A stretch of DNA of 63,151 nt from Chitinophagales bacterium (GCA_026936105.1 JAIXKI010000001.1:1-63151), one strand, 5' to 3'. Positions 1 through 9,125 are shown, counted from the first letter of the stretch. Numbers and translations: made by a program. Notes: generated from the letters alone by a model not told the origin.

Positions 1-248
1 CTCTTTTTCCAGAGGGACGGCAAAGATAAGGAGTCTGGCAATTTCTGCAAAGTTTCTTAGTTGATTTTGTCCACAGTTTTACACATCAAAAGCATTTAAT
101 GTGGATTTCCGTATTGCTAAAAAGTGCATTCCACCAATTAAGATTTAAACACATTCCTCCTTTTAAATGCAGCGCCTGAAAGCATTTCAGGTAAACTCAC
201 AAAGATATTCCTGCTGTTTACCTATTCATTAAATCAATCTGAAAGAAA

Positions 249-992
249 TTATTTGAAAATATTTCCGGGATAAGAGATTTTCACCAAAAACAATCCATGC
301 CCGGGTACCCCGAATTTTGCTTTGGACTGATCCCGTGATTCAATGATGTCTTTAAAATCTTCTACATCTTTCCCTTGCCTGTTGAGCCAAAGCATAGTCG
401 CCACCAATGCCCGCACCATTCCTCTTAAAAAACGATTTGCTTTTATCTGATAGATCAGCAGATCATCCTGGAAAACCCATTTACTCTCCATAATAGCACA
501 ATGAAAAGTTTTTACCTGAGTTTTTCGTTTTGAAAAAGCAGAGAAATTTTTGTATTCGGGCAAAGCATTTGCCAATTCTTGCAGCTTTTCAGTTTCCAGT
601 TTATAGGGAAAGAAATAAGCGCTGTCACTCAGAAAGGGATTTTTAAACCGGTAAATCCGGTAATTGTATTCCCTGCTCACAGCATCAAACCGGCAATGAG
701 CATTGTCTGCTACCGGAAGAACATTCTTTACTACAATATCAGCGGGAAGGATTGCATTAAACTTGTAAACGAAATGAGGATTCAGTTCTTTTTCATAATC
801 GAAATGAAAAAAATTTTGCAGAGCATGCACTCCCGCATCGGTACGGGAAGAACCCACCATGACAACTCTTTCTTTTTGCAGGATCTCAAATGCTTTTTCC
901 ACTTCGGATTGGATCGAATTGGCATTCTTCTGCGATTGGAAACCGCTGTATGCTGTGCCTTTGTAAGATACTTCCAGAAAGTAGCGGGACAT
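249..992 (-). CDS. truA: tRNA pseudouridine(38-40) synthase TruA
   Basis: A cytoplasmic enzyme that converts uridines 38-40 in the anticodon stem-loop of many tRNAs to pseudouridine. The 247-residue length is normal for the family. The catalytic motif RTDAGVHA is visible at residues 50-57, with Asp52 as the expected nucleophile, and the N-terminal YKGTAYSGFQSQ stretch is typical of TruA. The start lies 6 bases downstream of the stop of the DUF4476 gene, so the two are probably co-transcribed, although no functional link is known. Identification rests on clear family motifs and full length. Confidence 0.95.
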   Translation of the reverse strand: MSRYFLEVSYKGTAYSGFQSQKNANSIQSEVEKAFEILQKERVVMVGSSRTDAGVHALQNFFHFDYEKELNPHFVYKFNAILPADIVVKNVLPVADNAHCRFDAVSREYNYRIYRFKNPFLSDSAYFFPYKLETEKLQELANALPEYKNFSAFSKRKTQVKTFHCAIMESKWVFQDDLLIYQIKANRFLRGMVRALVATMLWLNRQGKDVEDFKDIIESRDQSKAKFGVPGHGLFLVKISYPGNIFK

Positions 993-998
993 GTCTTC

Positions 999-2237
999 TT
1001 AATTACGAAGCATTGCTTTGAACCGGTTGATATAATACGGGTCTTTCAATTCTGACTCCAAGGAGCCAAAATTCTCTATATCTGAAACATGGCCATCAGC
1101 CGCATCAAAGAATTCATACTTACCTGCCTCATCTAAAAACAATGTGCTCAGGTTCTTCAACTGTGCGGTTGAAAAACATTTCGCTTTAAAATATTTTTTT
1201 GCAACAGATATCATCTCATCATTACCGGTTGATGCGGCCATGTTCTTTCTCAGTTCAAAGAAGTCCTTATCATCAGCTGCAACACAATTATTCTTTGATG
1301 TAGCTGCAGAGGTCAATGTATCCACAGCTTTGTCAGGCTTTTCAGCCATGGCTTCTGTTTGTGCCTTTTTCTGATCCGAAACTCCGGCAGTCTTTGCAGC
1401 CTCAACATCCATGTCAAGAAATTTAACCTCTCCTTTTTTCTCCTTTGTCACGCTCTTAGCCGCAGCAACCGGTTCCGGTATGGTGATCTTTACCGTATCT
1501 ATTCCGGACCCGTAATCATCAATATATGTAACGATGAATCCTGCAGTGGTAGAGCTTTCCGATTTTCTGATCACTGTTGATTTTTTGTAGGCTGCAGGGA
1601 TCACATTATTCTTCACCTCGTTTTGAACCGGAGACGAAACATTTTCTACTTTTGGTTCTGCCTTAGTCATCAGAACAGGTTTCTCAACAACCGGCTTTTC
1701 AACAACTGAAACAGTCTTTTCCATTACAGAATCCTTTTTTATTTCCGGTTTCTTTACAATCATTTCCGATTTTTTCTCTTCTGCTTTGGGTTCGGGAGGT
1801 GCTTCTTTCAAAGCGGAATCACCTGTTGCCTTCGCCAGCATTTCAGTAAAAGGTGAAACATTGGAAGATGCATTATTCTCATTCCGGTACATACCCGGTG
1901 CAGCCATCTGCACTGCCAGTGTTTGCAGATCGAATAGCCCCCATCCTTTATCTCCAAAGTCTTTTATCAGATACCCATGATCTTTGCCACCTATCTTTAC
2001 TGAAAATTTTTGGTCCGGCCATTTGTTACCCGGAAATCCGACGCTGAAATTATAAGTAGTGTCATACATCTTCGGCATTATGAGGTAGCCCGAAGAAGTT
2101 GAGCTGTACACCGAATCATTCATCCGTACAAAAAATGGCTGCTCCTGCTCGGTCTGTAAATACATAAAATATATTTTCTGGGAAAAAGCATTGCACCCTA
2201 AAACGATCATCAAAGAGAACAGGATGGATCTTTTCAT
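999..2237 (-). CDS. Secreted DUF4476-domain protein
   Basis: A 412-residue protein of unknown function. Residues 1-19 form a signal peptide (MKRSILFSLMIVLGCNAFSQ), so it is exported. The middle (about 130-310) is low-complexity, rich in Lys, Glu, Pro, Val and Ala, and looks disordered. The last 95 or so residues (from about 318, with FFELRKNMAAS, KCFSTAQLKNLSTLF and DPYYINRFKAML) match the DUF4476 pattern common in Bacteroidota secreted proteins. It sits directly upstream of truA and is divergent from the aminopeptidase gene. Family assignment is from pattern recognition only; no enzymatic role can be inferred. Confidence 0.75.
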   Translation of the reverse strand: MKRSILFSLMIVLGCNAFSQKIYFMYLQTEQEQPFFVRMNDSVYSSTSSGYLIMPKMYDTTYNFSVGFPGNKWPDQKFSVKIGGKDHGYLIKDFGDKGWGLFDLQTLAVQMAAPGMYRNENNASSNVSPFTEMLAKATGDSALKEAPPEPKAEEKKSEMIVKKPEIKKDSVMEKTVSVVEKPVVEKPVLMTKAEPKVENVSSPVQNEVKNNVIPAAYKKSTVIRKSESSTTAGFIVTYIDDYGSGIDTVKITIPEPVAAAKSVTKEKKGEVKFLDMDVEAAKTAGVSDQKKAQTEAMAEKPDKAVDTLTSAATSKNNCVAADDKDFFELRKNMAASTGNDEMISVAKKYFKAKCFSTAQLKNLSTLFLDEAGKYEFFDAADGHVSDIENFGSLESELKDPYYINRFKAMLRN

Positions 2238-2339
2238 TTCCTACGGTTGATTAATAAGCAAAAATAGTCGAAATAATCAGATGCGGTTTTGTTAAATCGC
2301 CATCTATCCTTTTTAACACACGTAAAAATTGAACTCTTC

Positions 2340-2347
2340 TATTTTTG
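2340..2347 (+). promoter_or_regulatory. Possible -7 element (TATTTTTG) for the M1 aminopeptidase gene
   Basis: TATTTTTG fits the Bacteroidota sigma-ABfr -7 consensus TAnnTTTG and ends 18 bases before the ATG at 2366. No good -33 TTTG is seen at the right distance, so support is partial. If real, it overlaps the upstream TTG at 2345 and rules that codon out as the start. Confidence 0.4.
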
Positions 2348-2365
2348 CGCTCAAAAAATATTTTT

Positions 2366-4849
2366 ATGAAAAAACTCTTCACGCTTTTTATTTTTCTGAA
2401 TATAATGGCGGTAGTTCCGGCTCAGGTGAAAGAGCCTGCTGACACTTCCTGGAAAACGATTTACAGGGCTGCTGCCACCAAAACCAACGACCTGGTTCAT
2501 ACAAAACTGGATGTAAGATTCGATTTCGACAAGTCTTACATGTACGGAAAAGCATGGATCACCCTGAAACCGCATTTCTATCCCACTGATTCGCTTACGC
2601 TGGATGCCAAAGGAATGGATTTTCATAAAGTGGCCATAGTGAATGGCAAGTCAATGAAAGACCTGAAATACACGAAAGATGATATGCAAATCCACATCAC
2701 ACTTGACAAGACCTATAAGGGCGGCCAGCCTTATACCGTCTTTATTGATTACACAGCAAAGCCCAATGAGGTGAAAGTGCAGGGAAGCGCAGCCATCACC
2801 GATGCCAAAGGGCTTTATTTTATCAATCCCCGGGGAAAAGAAAAAAACAAACCCACACAGATCTGGACACAGGGCGAAACCGAAGCAAATTCTGTATGGA
2901 TGCCCACCATTGACAAACCCAATCAGAAAAGCACAGAAGAGATTTACATGACCGTACCGGATAAATATGTGACTTTATCGAACGGCCTTTTGATCAGTAA
3001 AAAGAAAAAAGCAGACGGTACCCGTACCGACTATTGGAAAATGGATCTGCCGCATGCGCCCTATCTTTTCTTCATGGGTGTGGGCGATTTTGCTATTATT
3101 AAAGACTCTTATAAAGGAAAAGAGGTCAGTTATTATGTAGATAAAGATTATGCCTCTGTTGCCAGAAAGATATTTGGCCACACTCCGGAGATGATCGCTT
3201 TTTATTCAAAAATAACCGGCGTTGATTTTCCCTGGCCCAAATATTCCCAGATGACCGCCCATGACTACGTAAGCGGTGCCATGGAAAATACCACAGCCAC
3301 TCTGCATTCGGATGCAGCACAGCAGGATGCCAGAGAACTGACCGATGGCAATCATTGGGAAACCACCATTGCTCATGAACTCTTCCACCAATGGTTCGGA
3401 GATCTGGCCACAGCCGAAAGCTGGAGCAACATCACCATGAATGAGTCATTTGCCGATTATAGCCAGACCCTTTGGGAAGAGCATAAATATGGTAAAGACG
3501 CCGGCGATGAACAGAATTATGAAGACAGATTCGGATACTTAGCTAATCCATCAAATGCGAAAAAGGATCTCGTCCGTTTCTATTACAAGGATAAAGAAGA
3601 TGTGTTTGACGGAATCAGCTATCAAAAAGGAGGAGCCATACTTCACATGCTCCGGAATTATGTAGGTGACAGCGCTTTCTTCAAATCACTGAATCTTTAT
3701 CTCAACACTTATAAATTCAAAGCAACAGAAGCGCAGCAATTGAGGCTCGTTTTTGAAGAAGTGACAGGCCAGGACCTGAACTGGTTCTGGAATCAGTGGT
3801 ATTACGGGCCGGGAAATCCAAAACTCGACATTAATTACAGTTATGACGAAGCATCAAAAAGAGCAATGGTAATTGTGAATCAGACGCAAACCGAACAATT
3901 ATTTAAGCTGCCCGTTGCAATAGATCTTTACGATGGCAGTGCAAAAACAAGATATAATGTATGGATCAATGACAAGACCGATACATTTTATTTTTCAAGC
4001 TCCCAAAAACCGGATCTTATAAATTTTGATGGAGATAAAGTATTACTGGCTACCAAGAAAGAGAATAAAACCCTTGACGAGTATATTTTCCAATACGAAC
4101 ATGCGGGAAAATATGTTGACCGAAGAGAGGCCATTGATTTTGCTTCCAACCACCAGGACGATCCAAAAGCGGTGGCATTCCTGGTTTCGGCCCTGAAAGA
4201 TAAATATGAAGGTTTGCGCAGTCTTGCTATTACAAGATTGAATTTCAAAAAGCAAAATATAACAGATGCTGCAAGGCCTGAACTGGTAAAAATTGCCAAA
4301 AGTGATCCGGTACGAACCGTAAAATCAAGCGCTATTGCCAAACTGGGGACTTTGAAAGATCCGGAATATGCGTCCATTTTCAAAGCGGCTGTCAATGATT
4401 CTTCTTACAGTGTTTCCGGCAATGCATTGCTGGCTTTATCTGAAGTGGACAGTTCAGCTGCACTGACCGAAGCAAAGCATTTATCGGCAATGCCGGCAAA
4501 AGGGGTATTGTCTTCTGCCATTGCCACCATTTTGCTGAAATCCGGTGATGAAGCTTTGGCTGAAAAGATCCTGGATAGTTTTGAAGAAATGCCTTTAACA
4601 CAGGACAAATTCAATCTTCTTCAATCCATCACAGAGTTGATCGGTAAATCAAAAAATTTCAGCATCGTAAAAAAAGGTGTTGATGCTATTGTCACTTTCC
4701 GTGACGGGATACCGGAATCATTCAAAGATCAGATCAGTGGGTACATCAATGGAATATTGCTGAAAGGAGTGGCCGATAAGAAAAAAGCAGAAGGCTTGCA
4801 GGATCAGGCTGACTATATCTTATCCAAAATACAAAGTGGAGATAAATAA
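2366..4849 (+). CDS. Secreted M1-family zinc aminopeptidase
   Basis: An exported metallopeptidase that removes N-terminal residues from peptides. The gluzincin signature HELFHQWFGD is at residues 337-346 (His337, Glu338, His341) with the third zinc ligand Glu360 in NESFADY, giving the HEXXH-X18-E spacing. The substrate-binding GAMEN motif is at 304-308. A signal peptide covers residues 1-20 (MKKLFTLFIFLNIMAVVPAQ). The C-terminal third (about 600-820) is helical and HEAT-like, as in other long M1 enzymes. The open frame extends upstream to a TTG at 2345, but the ATG at 2366 is preferred because it starts exactly at the signal peptide and the TTG lies in a likely promoter. It is a single gene followed by a terminator. 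Confidence 0.93.
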   Translation: MKKLFTLFIFLNIMAVVPAQVKEPADTSWKTIYRAAATKTNDLVHTKLDVRFDFDKSYMYGKAWITLKPHFYPTDSLTLDAKGMDFHKVAIVNGKSMKDLKYTKDDMQIHITLDKTYKGGQPYTVFIDYTAKPNEVKVQGSAAITDAKGLYFINPRGKEKNKPTQIWTQGETEANSVWMPTIDKPNQKSTEEIYMTVPDKYVTLSNGLLISKKKKADGTRTDYWKMDLPHAPYLFFMGVGDFAIIKDSYKGKEVSYYVDKDYASVARKIFGHTPEMIAFYSKITGVDFPWPKYSQMTAHDYVSGAMENTTATLHSDAAQQDARELTDGNHWETTIAHELFHQWFGDLATAESWSNITMNESFADYSQTLWEEHKYGKDAGDEQNYEDRFGYLANPSNAKKDLVRFYYKDKEDVFDGISYQKGGAILHMLRNYVGDSAFFKSLNLYLNTYKFKATEAQQLRLVFEEVTGQDLNWFWNQWYYGPGNPKLDINYSYDEASKRAMVIVNQTQTEQLFKLPVAIDLYDGSAKTRYNVWINDKTDTFYFSSSQKPDLINFDGDKVLLATKKENKTLDEYIFQYEHAGKYVDRREAIDFASNHQDDPKAVAFLVSALKDKYEGLRSLAITRLNFKKQNITDAARPELVKIAKSDPVRTVKSSAIAKLGTLKDPEYASIFKAAVNDSSYSVSGNALLALSEVDSSAALTEAKHLSAMPAKGVLSSAIATILLKSGDEALAEKILDSFEEMPLTQDKFNLLQSITELIGKSKNFSIVKKGVDAIVTFRDGIPESFKDQISGYINGILLKGVADKKKAEGLQDQADYILSKIQSGDK

Positions 4850-4874
4850 TTATTGACCGGTAAAATAAAAAAAA

Positions 4875-4908
4875 GAGGCTGTCTCAAAAGTTAAGATAGC
4901 CTCTTTTT
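4875..4908 (+). terminator. Rho-independent terminator after the aminopeptidase gene
   Basis: A 10-base stem, GAGGCTGTCT (4875-4884) with AGATAGCCTC (4894-4903), has one mismatch and is followed by a T run. It lies 26 bases past the stop codon at 4849 and is preceded by an A run, so it could also work on the other strand. Confidence 0.8.
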
Positions 4909-5001
4909 TATTCGTATTCTCTTAAGAGTTGGTTGTCGTTTATGCGATCTTAGAAGTGATTTTTTTATTTCGGATACAACCCTCTTCATTTAAGCCGCCC
5001 A

Positions 5002-5240
5002 GGTCATCACGGGGAGCGCAGCAACGAAACTATCTGCCCAGTGTGCAGTTTGCTTCGGCAATACGGTCTGACTTCACACAATGCATCCTTCTTTTATTGC
5101 CTCGCAAAGACCCACGCACTTTGGGTCATCACGGGGAGCGCAGCAACGAAACTATCTGCCCTGAGTGCAGTTTGCTGCGGTAATACGGCCTGACTTCACA
5201 CAATGCATCCTTCTTTTATTGCCTCGCAAAGACCCACGCT
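5002..5240. repeat. Two tandem copies of a 122-bp intergenic repeat
   Basis: Copy 1 (5002-5123) and copy 2 (5124-5240) differ at only a few positions. Each starts GGTCATCACGGGGAGCGCAG and ends near TTGCCTCGCAAAGACCCACG. The opening block resembles the GTCAT...GAGGAGCGNAGCGACG type of dispersed extragenic repeat seen in many bacterial genomes. The flanks are also related: TTTATGCGATCTTAGAA near 4939 and CTTATGCGATCGTAGAA near 5263 suggest a larger duplicated unit. No convincing gene is present between 4850 and 5323; the terminator and these repeats account for most of that stretch. Confidence 0.85.
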
Positions 5241-5323
5241 CTTTTTGCAGCCCGGTTTATCGCTTATGCGATCGTAGAATTGAATTTCTTACTTCTTATA
5301 CAGTCCCATTGGCTTAATAAATT

Positions 5324-6082
5324 CTACCAACCACCGCTGGCTCCGCCACCTCCTCCGCTGCCGCCTCCAAATCCTCCGAATCCTCCTCCTCCGGACCAGC
5401 CGCCTCCGCTGCTGCCTCTGTATCCGCCACTCATCATACTTCCAATGATCCATCCTGTTCCAAAACTTCTAAGCCCTCCGCCGCCGCCTTTATTTCCCAG
5501 GCTGAGGAGAACTAACAAAATGATGAATATTACGAAGATGATTTCGCCTATGCCTGTTTTATTTTTATTACCATAACCTTCCGGCGCTGTATAAGTCCCG
5601 GCTGCGGCTTTGATTATGTCATCTATCGCAATATTAATACCTCTGTAAAAATTGCCTTCCCTGAAATTAGGTGTCAGGTCATTGTCAATGATACTTTTTG
5701 CGGTAACATCCGGAATAGCTCCTTCAAGCCCATACCCCACCTCTATCCGGATCTTATGATCATCTTTTGCGATCAGTAAAACGATACCATTATTCTTATC
5801 CTTATTCCCTACTCCCCATTTCCTTAAAATTGCAAGAGCCACATCTTCCACACTGTTACTTCCTGTGGTGGGAATGATAACAACAGCTACCTGGTTAGAG
5901 GTACTATCGTCATAAGCCACCAGTTTATTCTCCAATGCATCTTTTTGTTCAGCAGTGAGTGTATTAGTGAAATCATTCACTAATCTTGGCGGGCTGGGTC
6001 GTGGAGGCACAACTTTATCCAGTTGTGCTGATGCAAAAAAGCTGAAAAGTAATGCCGGTATGAATAAGATTAAATGCTTCAT
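5324..6082 (-). CDS. TPM-domain (TLP18.3/Psb32/MOLO-1, YgcG-like) membrane protein
   Basis: A 252-residue exported protein with a signal peptide (1-19), a TPM domain at about 32-160 (VNDFTNTLTAEQKDALENKL, then AVVIIPTTG and GYGLEGAIPD), one membrane helix near 178-194 (IGEIIFVIFIILLVLLSLG) and a long Gly/Ser-rich tail ending GGGGGASGGW. This is the classic YgcG architecture; its biochemical role is unsettled (some TPM proteins have weak phosphatase activity). It is the last gene of a four-gene lemA-lemA-TPM-TPM operon with gaps of 6-9 bases, a widespread pairing thought to act at the cell envelope. Confidence 0.88.
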   Translation of the reverse strand: MKHLILFIPALLFSFFASAQLDKVVPPRPSPPRLVNDFTNTLTAEQKDALENKLVAYDDSTSNQVAVVIIPTTGSNSVEDVALAILRKWGVGNKDKNNGIVLLIAKDDHKIRIEVGYGLEGAIPDVTAKSIIDNDLTPNFREGNFYRGINIAIDDIIKAAAGTYTAPEGYGNKNKTGIGEIIFVIFIILLVLLSLGNKGGGGGLRSFGTGWIIGSMMSGGYRGSSGGGWSGGGGFGGFGGGSGGGGGASGGW

Positions 6083-6088
6083 TGGGCC

Positions 6089-6547
6089 TTAGCTGCCGGA
6101 AATAATATCATCAGGCAGTTCGTTTTTATCTGTGTACTTATGATAAGGGAAATATTTCTGAAGATCTTTCCCTAATTCTGAAATTGTCTGGCAGATTCCT
6201 TCAGCATAATCTTTTCTCTCAAAGTGATATTCCATCCGCTTCATTATCTTTTCCCAATATTCATTCCCCACTTTTTTATGGATGCCTTCATCTCCAAGAA
6301 CAGCCAACTGATGGTGTTTCACCGCTACATAGATCAGTACCGCATTCCTTTCCTGCGTCCTCTGCATATTCAATTTTTCAAATACCTCTTTTGCACGGTC
6401 CAGTGCATCCACATAACTGCATTTACTTTCAATAAAGACACGGATCTCTCCGCTGCTATCCTTTTCCGCATGTTTTATAGCCTGAAGGATCTTCTGATGC
6501 TCTTCTTCTGTGAAGAATTTTTTCTTTCTTTTCAGGAAAGGGATCAT
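6089..6547 (-). CDS. Short TPM-domain protein
   Basis: A 152-residue TPM-domain protein without an obvious signal peptide, opening with basic MIPFLKRKKKFFTEEE. The core is recognisable: IKHAEKDSSGEIRVFIE, then RNAVLIYVAVKHHQLAVLGD and a C-terminal helical part. Unlike its neighbour at 5324-6082 it lacks the glycine-rich tail and membrane helix, so it may be cytoplasmic or peripherally bound. It lies 6 bases upstream of that gene and 8 bases downstream of a lemA gene, in one operon. Function is unknown; the TPM assignment is by sequence pattern. Confidence 0.82.
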   Translation of the reverse strand: MIPFLKRKKKFFTEEEHQKILQAIKHAEKDSSGEIRVFIESKCSYVDALDRAKEVFEKLNMQRTQERNAVLIYVAVKHHQLAVLGDEGIHKKVGNEYWEKIMKRMEYHFERKDYAEGICQTISELGKDLQKYFPYHKYTDKNELPDDIISGS

Positions 6548-6555
6548 TATTATTT

Positions 6556-7140
6556 TTAAAATTTTATTTCAACGGCTTTATCGCTTCCCGCTTCCGCTTC
6601 AAATCCTTCTTTCACTTTAAATCCAAAAATTCCTGCAACAATGTTGGAAGGAAATCTTCTGACCGCCCTGTTATAGTTTGCCACCGATTCATTAAAATCA
6701 TTCCTGGCCACTCTTATTCTCCGTTCCGTTCCTTCCAGTTGTGCCTGCAATCCGGAATATGCTGCAGTGCCTTTTAAGGAAGGATATTTCTCGATCAGGA
6801 TGATCATTCGGTTCGCAGCGCTTGCCAATGTATCCTGCAATACTCTTTGTTTTTGATAATTCTCTGCAGTGATCTCAACGGGCATTGACATGGCCCTGGT
6901 TCGGGCTTCTGTTACTTGTACTAAAGTAGTCTGCTCAAAATCAGAAACTCCTTTTACCACACTGACCAGGTTCGGGATCAGATCGAGCCTTCGCTGGTAT
7001 GTGTTCTGCACTTCGGACCATTGCAGTTTTACCTTTTCATCTTTTTTAACCAACCCATTAAATGCAGTTATCACATAAACGGTAACGATCAGCAAAATGA
7101 TCCCGGCAATGATAAAGCTTCTAAACTTCTTTGTGTTCAT
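6556..7140 (-). CDS. LemA family protein (second copy)
   Basis: A 194-residue membrane-anchored LemA protein. One N-terminal membrane helix (about 8-28, FIIAGIILLIVTVYVITAF) precedes the conserved FNGLVKKDEKVKLQWSEVQN segment, the RRLDLIPNLVSVVKG helix and the C-terminal FGFKVKEGFEAE signature. LemA proteins form a helical bundle facing outside the cytoplasmic membrane; their role is not established. The paralogue immediately upstream (7150-7743) shares the same motifs, so this pair arose by tandem duplication. It shares an operon with two TPM-domain proteins. Confidence 0.9.
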   Translation of the reverse strand: MNTKKFRSFIIAGIILLIVTVYVITAFNGLVKKDEKVKLQWSEVQNTYQRRLDLIPNLVSVVKGVSDFEQTTLVQVTEARTRAMSMPVEITAENYQKQRVLQDTLASAANRMIILIEKYPSLKGTAAYSGLQAQLEGTERRIRVARNDFNESVANYNRAVRRFPSNIVAGIFGFKVKEGFEAEAGSDKAVEIKF

Positions 7141-7149
7141 CCCGGATCT

Positions 7150-7743
7150 TTAGAATTGAACTTTAGGCGCTTTTTCAGCCCCTTCCTCAGCTTTGAAGCC
7201 TTCCTTCTTAGAAAAACCGAACATTCCGCTCAGAAAGTTCATGGGGAATGATCTTACTTTAGTATTGTAAACATTCACAGCATCATTAAAATTCTTCCTG
7301 GAATTACGGACATCATTTTCGATCCCTTCCAGCTGGCCCTGCAATTGTTGAAAATTCTGAGTAGCTTTTAGCTCAGGGTAATTCTCGGCAACTGCCAACA
7401 ACCGGCTCAGAGAGCCTGACAATTGATTTTGTGCCTGCTGGAATTTTTCCATGTTTTCAGGGGTCAGCTGATCCGCTGTCAGTTTTATGGAGGTGGCTTT
7501 GGCCCTTGCTTCCACTACATTAGTCAAAGTAGTTTGCTCAAAGTTGGCTGCTCCTTTCACCGTATTGACCAGGTTATCTACCAGGTCAGCCCTTTTTTGA
7601 TATTCCGTGTTTACGTTGTTCCAGGCATTTTTCACATTCTCGTCCTGTTTTACCAATCCATTATATCCGCTGCATCCCCAGACAAAGAAGATCAGAACTA
7701 AGGCTCCGATAATAAGCAGAGAGAGATTTTTGGTTCCTTTCAT
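7150..7743 (-). CDS. LemA family protein (first copy)
   Basis: A 197-residue LemA protein and first gene of the lemA-lemA-TPM-TPM operon. Its N-terminal helix (LSLLIIGALVLIFFVWGCSG) ends in a cysteine that could be a lipobox, so it may be a lipoprotein, unlike the downstream copy. LemA landmarks are SGYNGLVKQDENVKNAWNNV, RADLVDNLVNTVKG, the AENYPELKATQNFQQLQGQL helix and MFGFSKKEGFKAE near the end. It is separated from the next gene by 9 bases. A plausible promoter lies upstream at 7781-7811. Confidence 0.9.
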   Translation of the reverse strand: MKGTKNLSLLIIGALVLIFFVWGCSGYNGLVKQDENVKNAWNNVNTEYQKRADLVDNLVNTVKGAANFEQTTLTNVVEARAKATSIKLTADQLTPENMEKFQQAQNQLSGSLSRLLAVAENYPELKATQNFQQLQGQLEGIENDVRNSRKNFNDAVNVYNTKVRSFPMNFLSGMFGFSKKEGFKAEEGAEKAPKVQF

Positions 7744-7780
7744 TTTAGTAGGTTTTAGTGAAGATTAAAATTAAGGTTTT

Positions 7781-7811
7781 ATAAGATAACATTGACAAGC
7801 TCAATTACAAA
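7781..7811 (-). promoter_or_regulatory. Candidate promoter of the lemA-TPM operon
   Basis: On the minus strand TTTG (7808-7811), a 19-base spacer and TATCTTAT (7781-7788) resemble the Bacteroidota -33/-7 promoter TTTG-N19/20-TAnnTTTG, with mismatches at the last two -7 positions. It lies about 38 bases upstream of the first lemA start at 7743. Confidence 0.45.
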
Positions 7812-7977
7812 GCAGATACCAGGCTTTATTTTCTGACAAAATTGCTGCCATTCTCCCCATAAGCTATTTATTCATAGAATACTCCTTCTTGCTTAAAATC
7901 TTGTAAATTACTCAATATAATTTCTTAAGGATACGGCATGATTTTCGTCACTAAAATGAAGTTTTAAAACTCCGTTT

Positions 7978-9078
7978 ATGAAAATGATCATCTCTTTAAC
8001 TATACTTTCTATTACTTTTTTAACAGCCTGTAATAAAAAAGGCAAACCAATTGTTGATCCGCCTGGTCCTGTTGAGATCAAAGATTCTGTATTGGTTCAA
8101 AATCTTACACATGTTTGGGAGCTTACCTGGGGGCCTGATAATTTTATATGGATGACAGAACGGGGCGGCAAAGTCAGCCGGGTTAATCCGACAACAGGTG
8201 TAGTTATGCCCTTACTTACAATTTCTGAAGTAGTTTCTAATAATGAAGGCGGGTTGCTGGGATTGGTATTGGATCCTGATTTTATGACAAATCATCTTCT
8301 GTATGTAGAGTATGATTATAATTCTCCCGGTGGGTATAAAGGAAAAGTCGTTCGATACACTTACAATGGAACTACTTTAATTAATCCTCTGGTTATTTTA
8401 GACAATATTAATGCTGCATCCAATCATAATGGTTGCCGCTTGTTAATAAGTCCTGACAAAAAACTATTTATCACTACAGGTGATGCTATCAGATACGACA
8501 CAGATCCGCAGAGTTTATCTTCATTAAATGGGAAAATATTGAGGCTGAATCTTGATGGTACTATTCCTTCTGATAATCCATATCCAGGCAATCCAGTCTG
8601 GAGTTATGGCCATAGAAATCCTCAGGGTTTGGTATTTGCTAATAACACCTTGTATAGTTCCGAGCATGGAACCAATATTGATGATGAGATCAATATTATT
8701 GAGAAAGGAAGGAATTACGGATGGCCTAATGTAGAAGGGTTTTGCGATGGTCCAAACGAACAAACTTTTTGTTCAGCAAATAATGTAAAACAACCAATAA
8801 AAGCATGGTCGCCTACCATTGCTCCAAGCGGTCTGGATTATTATGATAAAGACGAAATACCCCAGTGGAAGAATTCTTTGTTACTTGCCACTCTTAAAAA
8901 TTCAAGGCTTTACCAGCTAAAATTAGATGCAGCCCATACATCTGTTACAGAAACCAACGAATACTTTACCAATAAGTATGGAAGAATGAGGGATGTCTGC
9001 ATATCACCTGACGGCAAAGTATTTATTGGTACTACTAATGGAAGTAATGACAAAATCATTGTGATTTCGAAGAAATAA
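7978..9078 (+). CDS. PQQ-dependent sugar dehydrogenase (glucose/sorbosone dehydrogenase family), lipoprotein
   Basis: A 366-residue exported beta-propeller protein of the soluble glucose dehydrogenase (GSDH/YliI) family, expected to oxidise sugars in the periplasm with pyrroloquinoline quinone. A lipobox LTAC ends the signal peptide (Cys18). Family features are TWGPDNFIWMTERGGKVSRV, GGLLGLVLDPDF, NGCRLLISPDKKLFITTGDA, GHRNPQGLVF, EHGTNIDDEINIIEKGRNYG and WSPTIAPSGLDYY. It is transcribed divergently from the lemA operon and convergently towards pgk. Whether the cell makes PQQ cannot be judged here; some members of the fold use no PQQ. Confidence 0.85.
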   Translation: MKMIISLTILSITFLTACNKKGKPIVDPPGPVEIKDSVLVQNLTHVWELTWGPDNFIWMTERGGKVSRVNPTTGVVMPLLTISEVVSNNEGGLLGLVLDPDFMTNHLLYVEYDYNSPGGYKGKVVRYTYNGTTLINPLVILDNINAASNHNGCRLLISPDKKLFITTGDAIRYDTDPQSLSSLNGKILRLNLDGTIPSDNPYPGNPVWSYGHRNPQGLVFANNTLYSSEHGTNIDDEINIIEKGRNYGWPNVEGFCDGPNEQTFCSANNVKQPIKAWSPTIAPSGLDYYDKDEIPQWKNSLLLATLKNSRLYQLKLDAAHTSVTETNEYFTNKYGRMRDVCISPDGKVFIGTTNGSNDKIIVISKK

Positions 9079-9125
9079 GTTACCCCTGAGGCACATCTTC
9101 ACATTATGGATATATTGAAACTTCA

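Noticed and set aside
2345-2365. TTG start extending the aminopeptidase by seven residues
   Set aside because: The ATG at 2366 begins the signal peptide directly, and the TTG overlaps a -7 promoter-like box.
4929-5183. Plus-strand 84-codon frame across the intergenic repeats
   Set aside because: It lies on the 122-bp repeats, repeats its own residues, and has no recognisable protein features.
5002-5240. CRISPR array
   Set aside because: Only two 122-bp copies with no short repeat/unique spacer pattern and no cas genes.
5280-5576. Plus-strand proline-rich open frame of 98 codons
   Set aside because: It is the antisense of the Gly/Ser-rich tail of the TPM protein; the proline repeats are a mirror of glycine codons.
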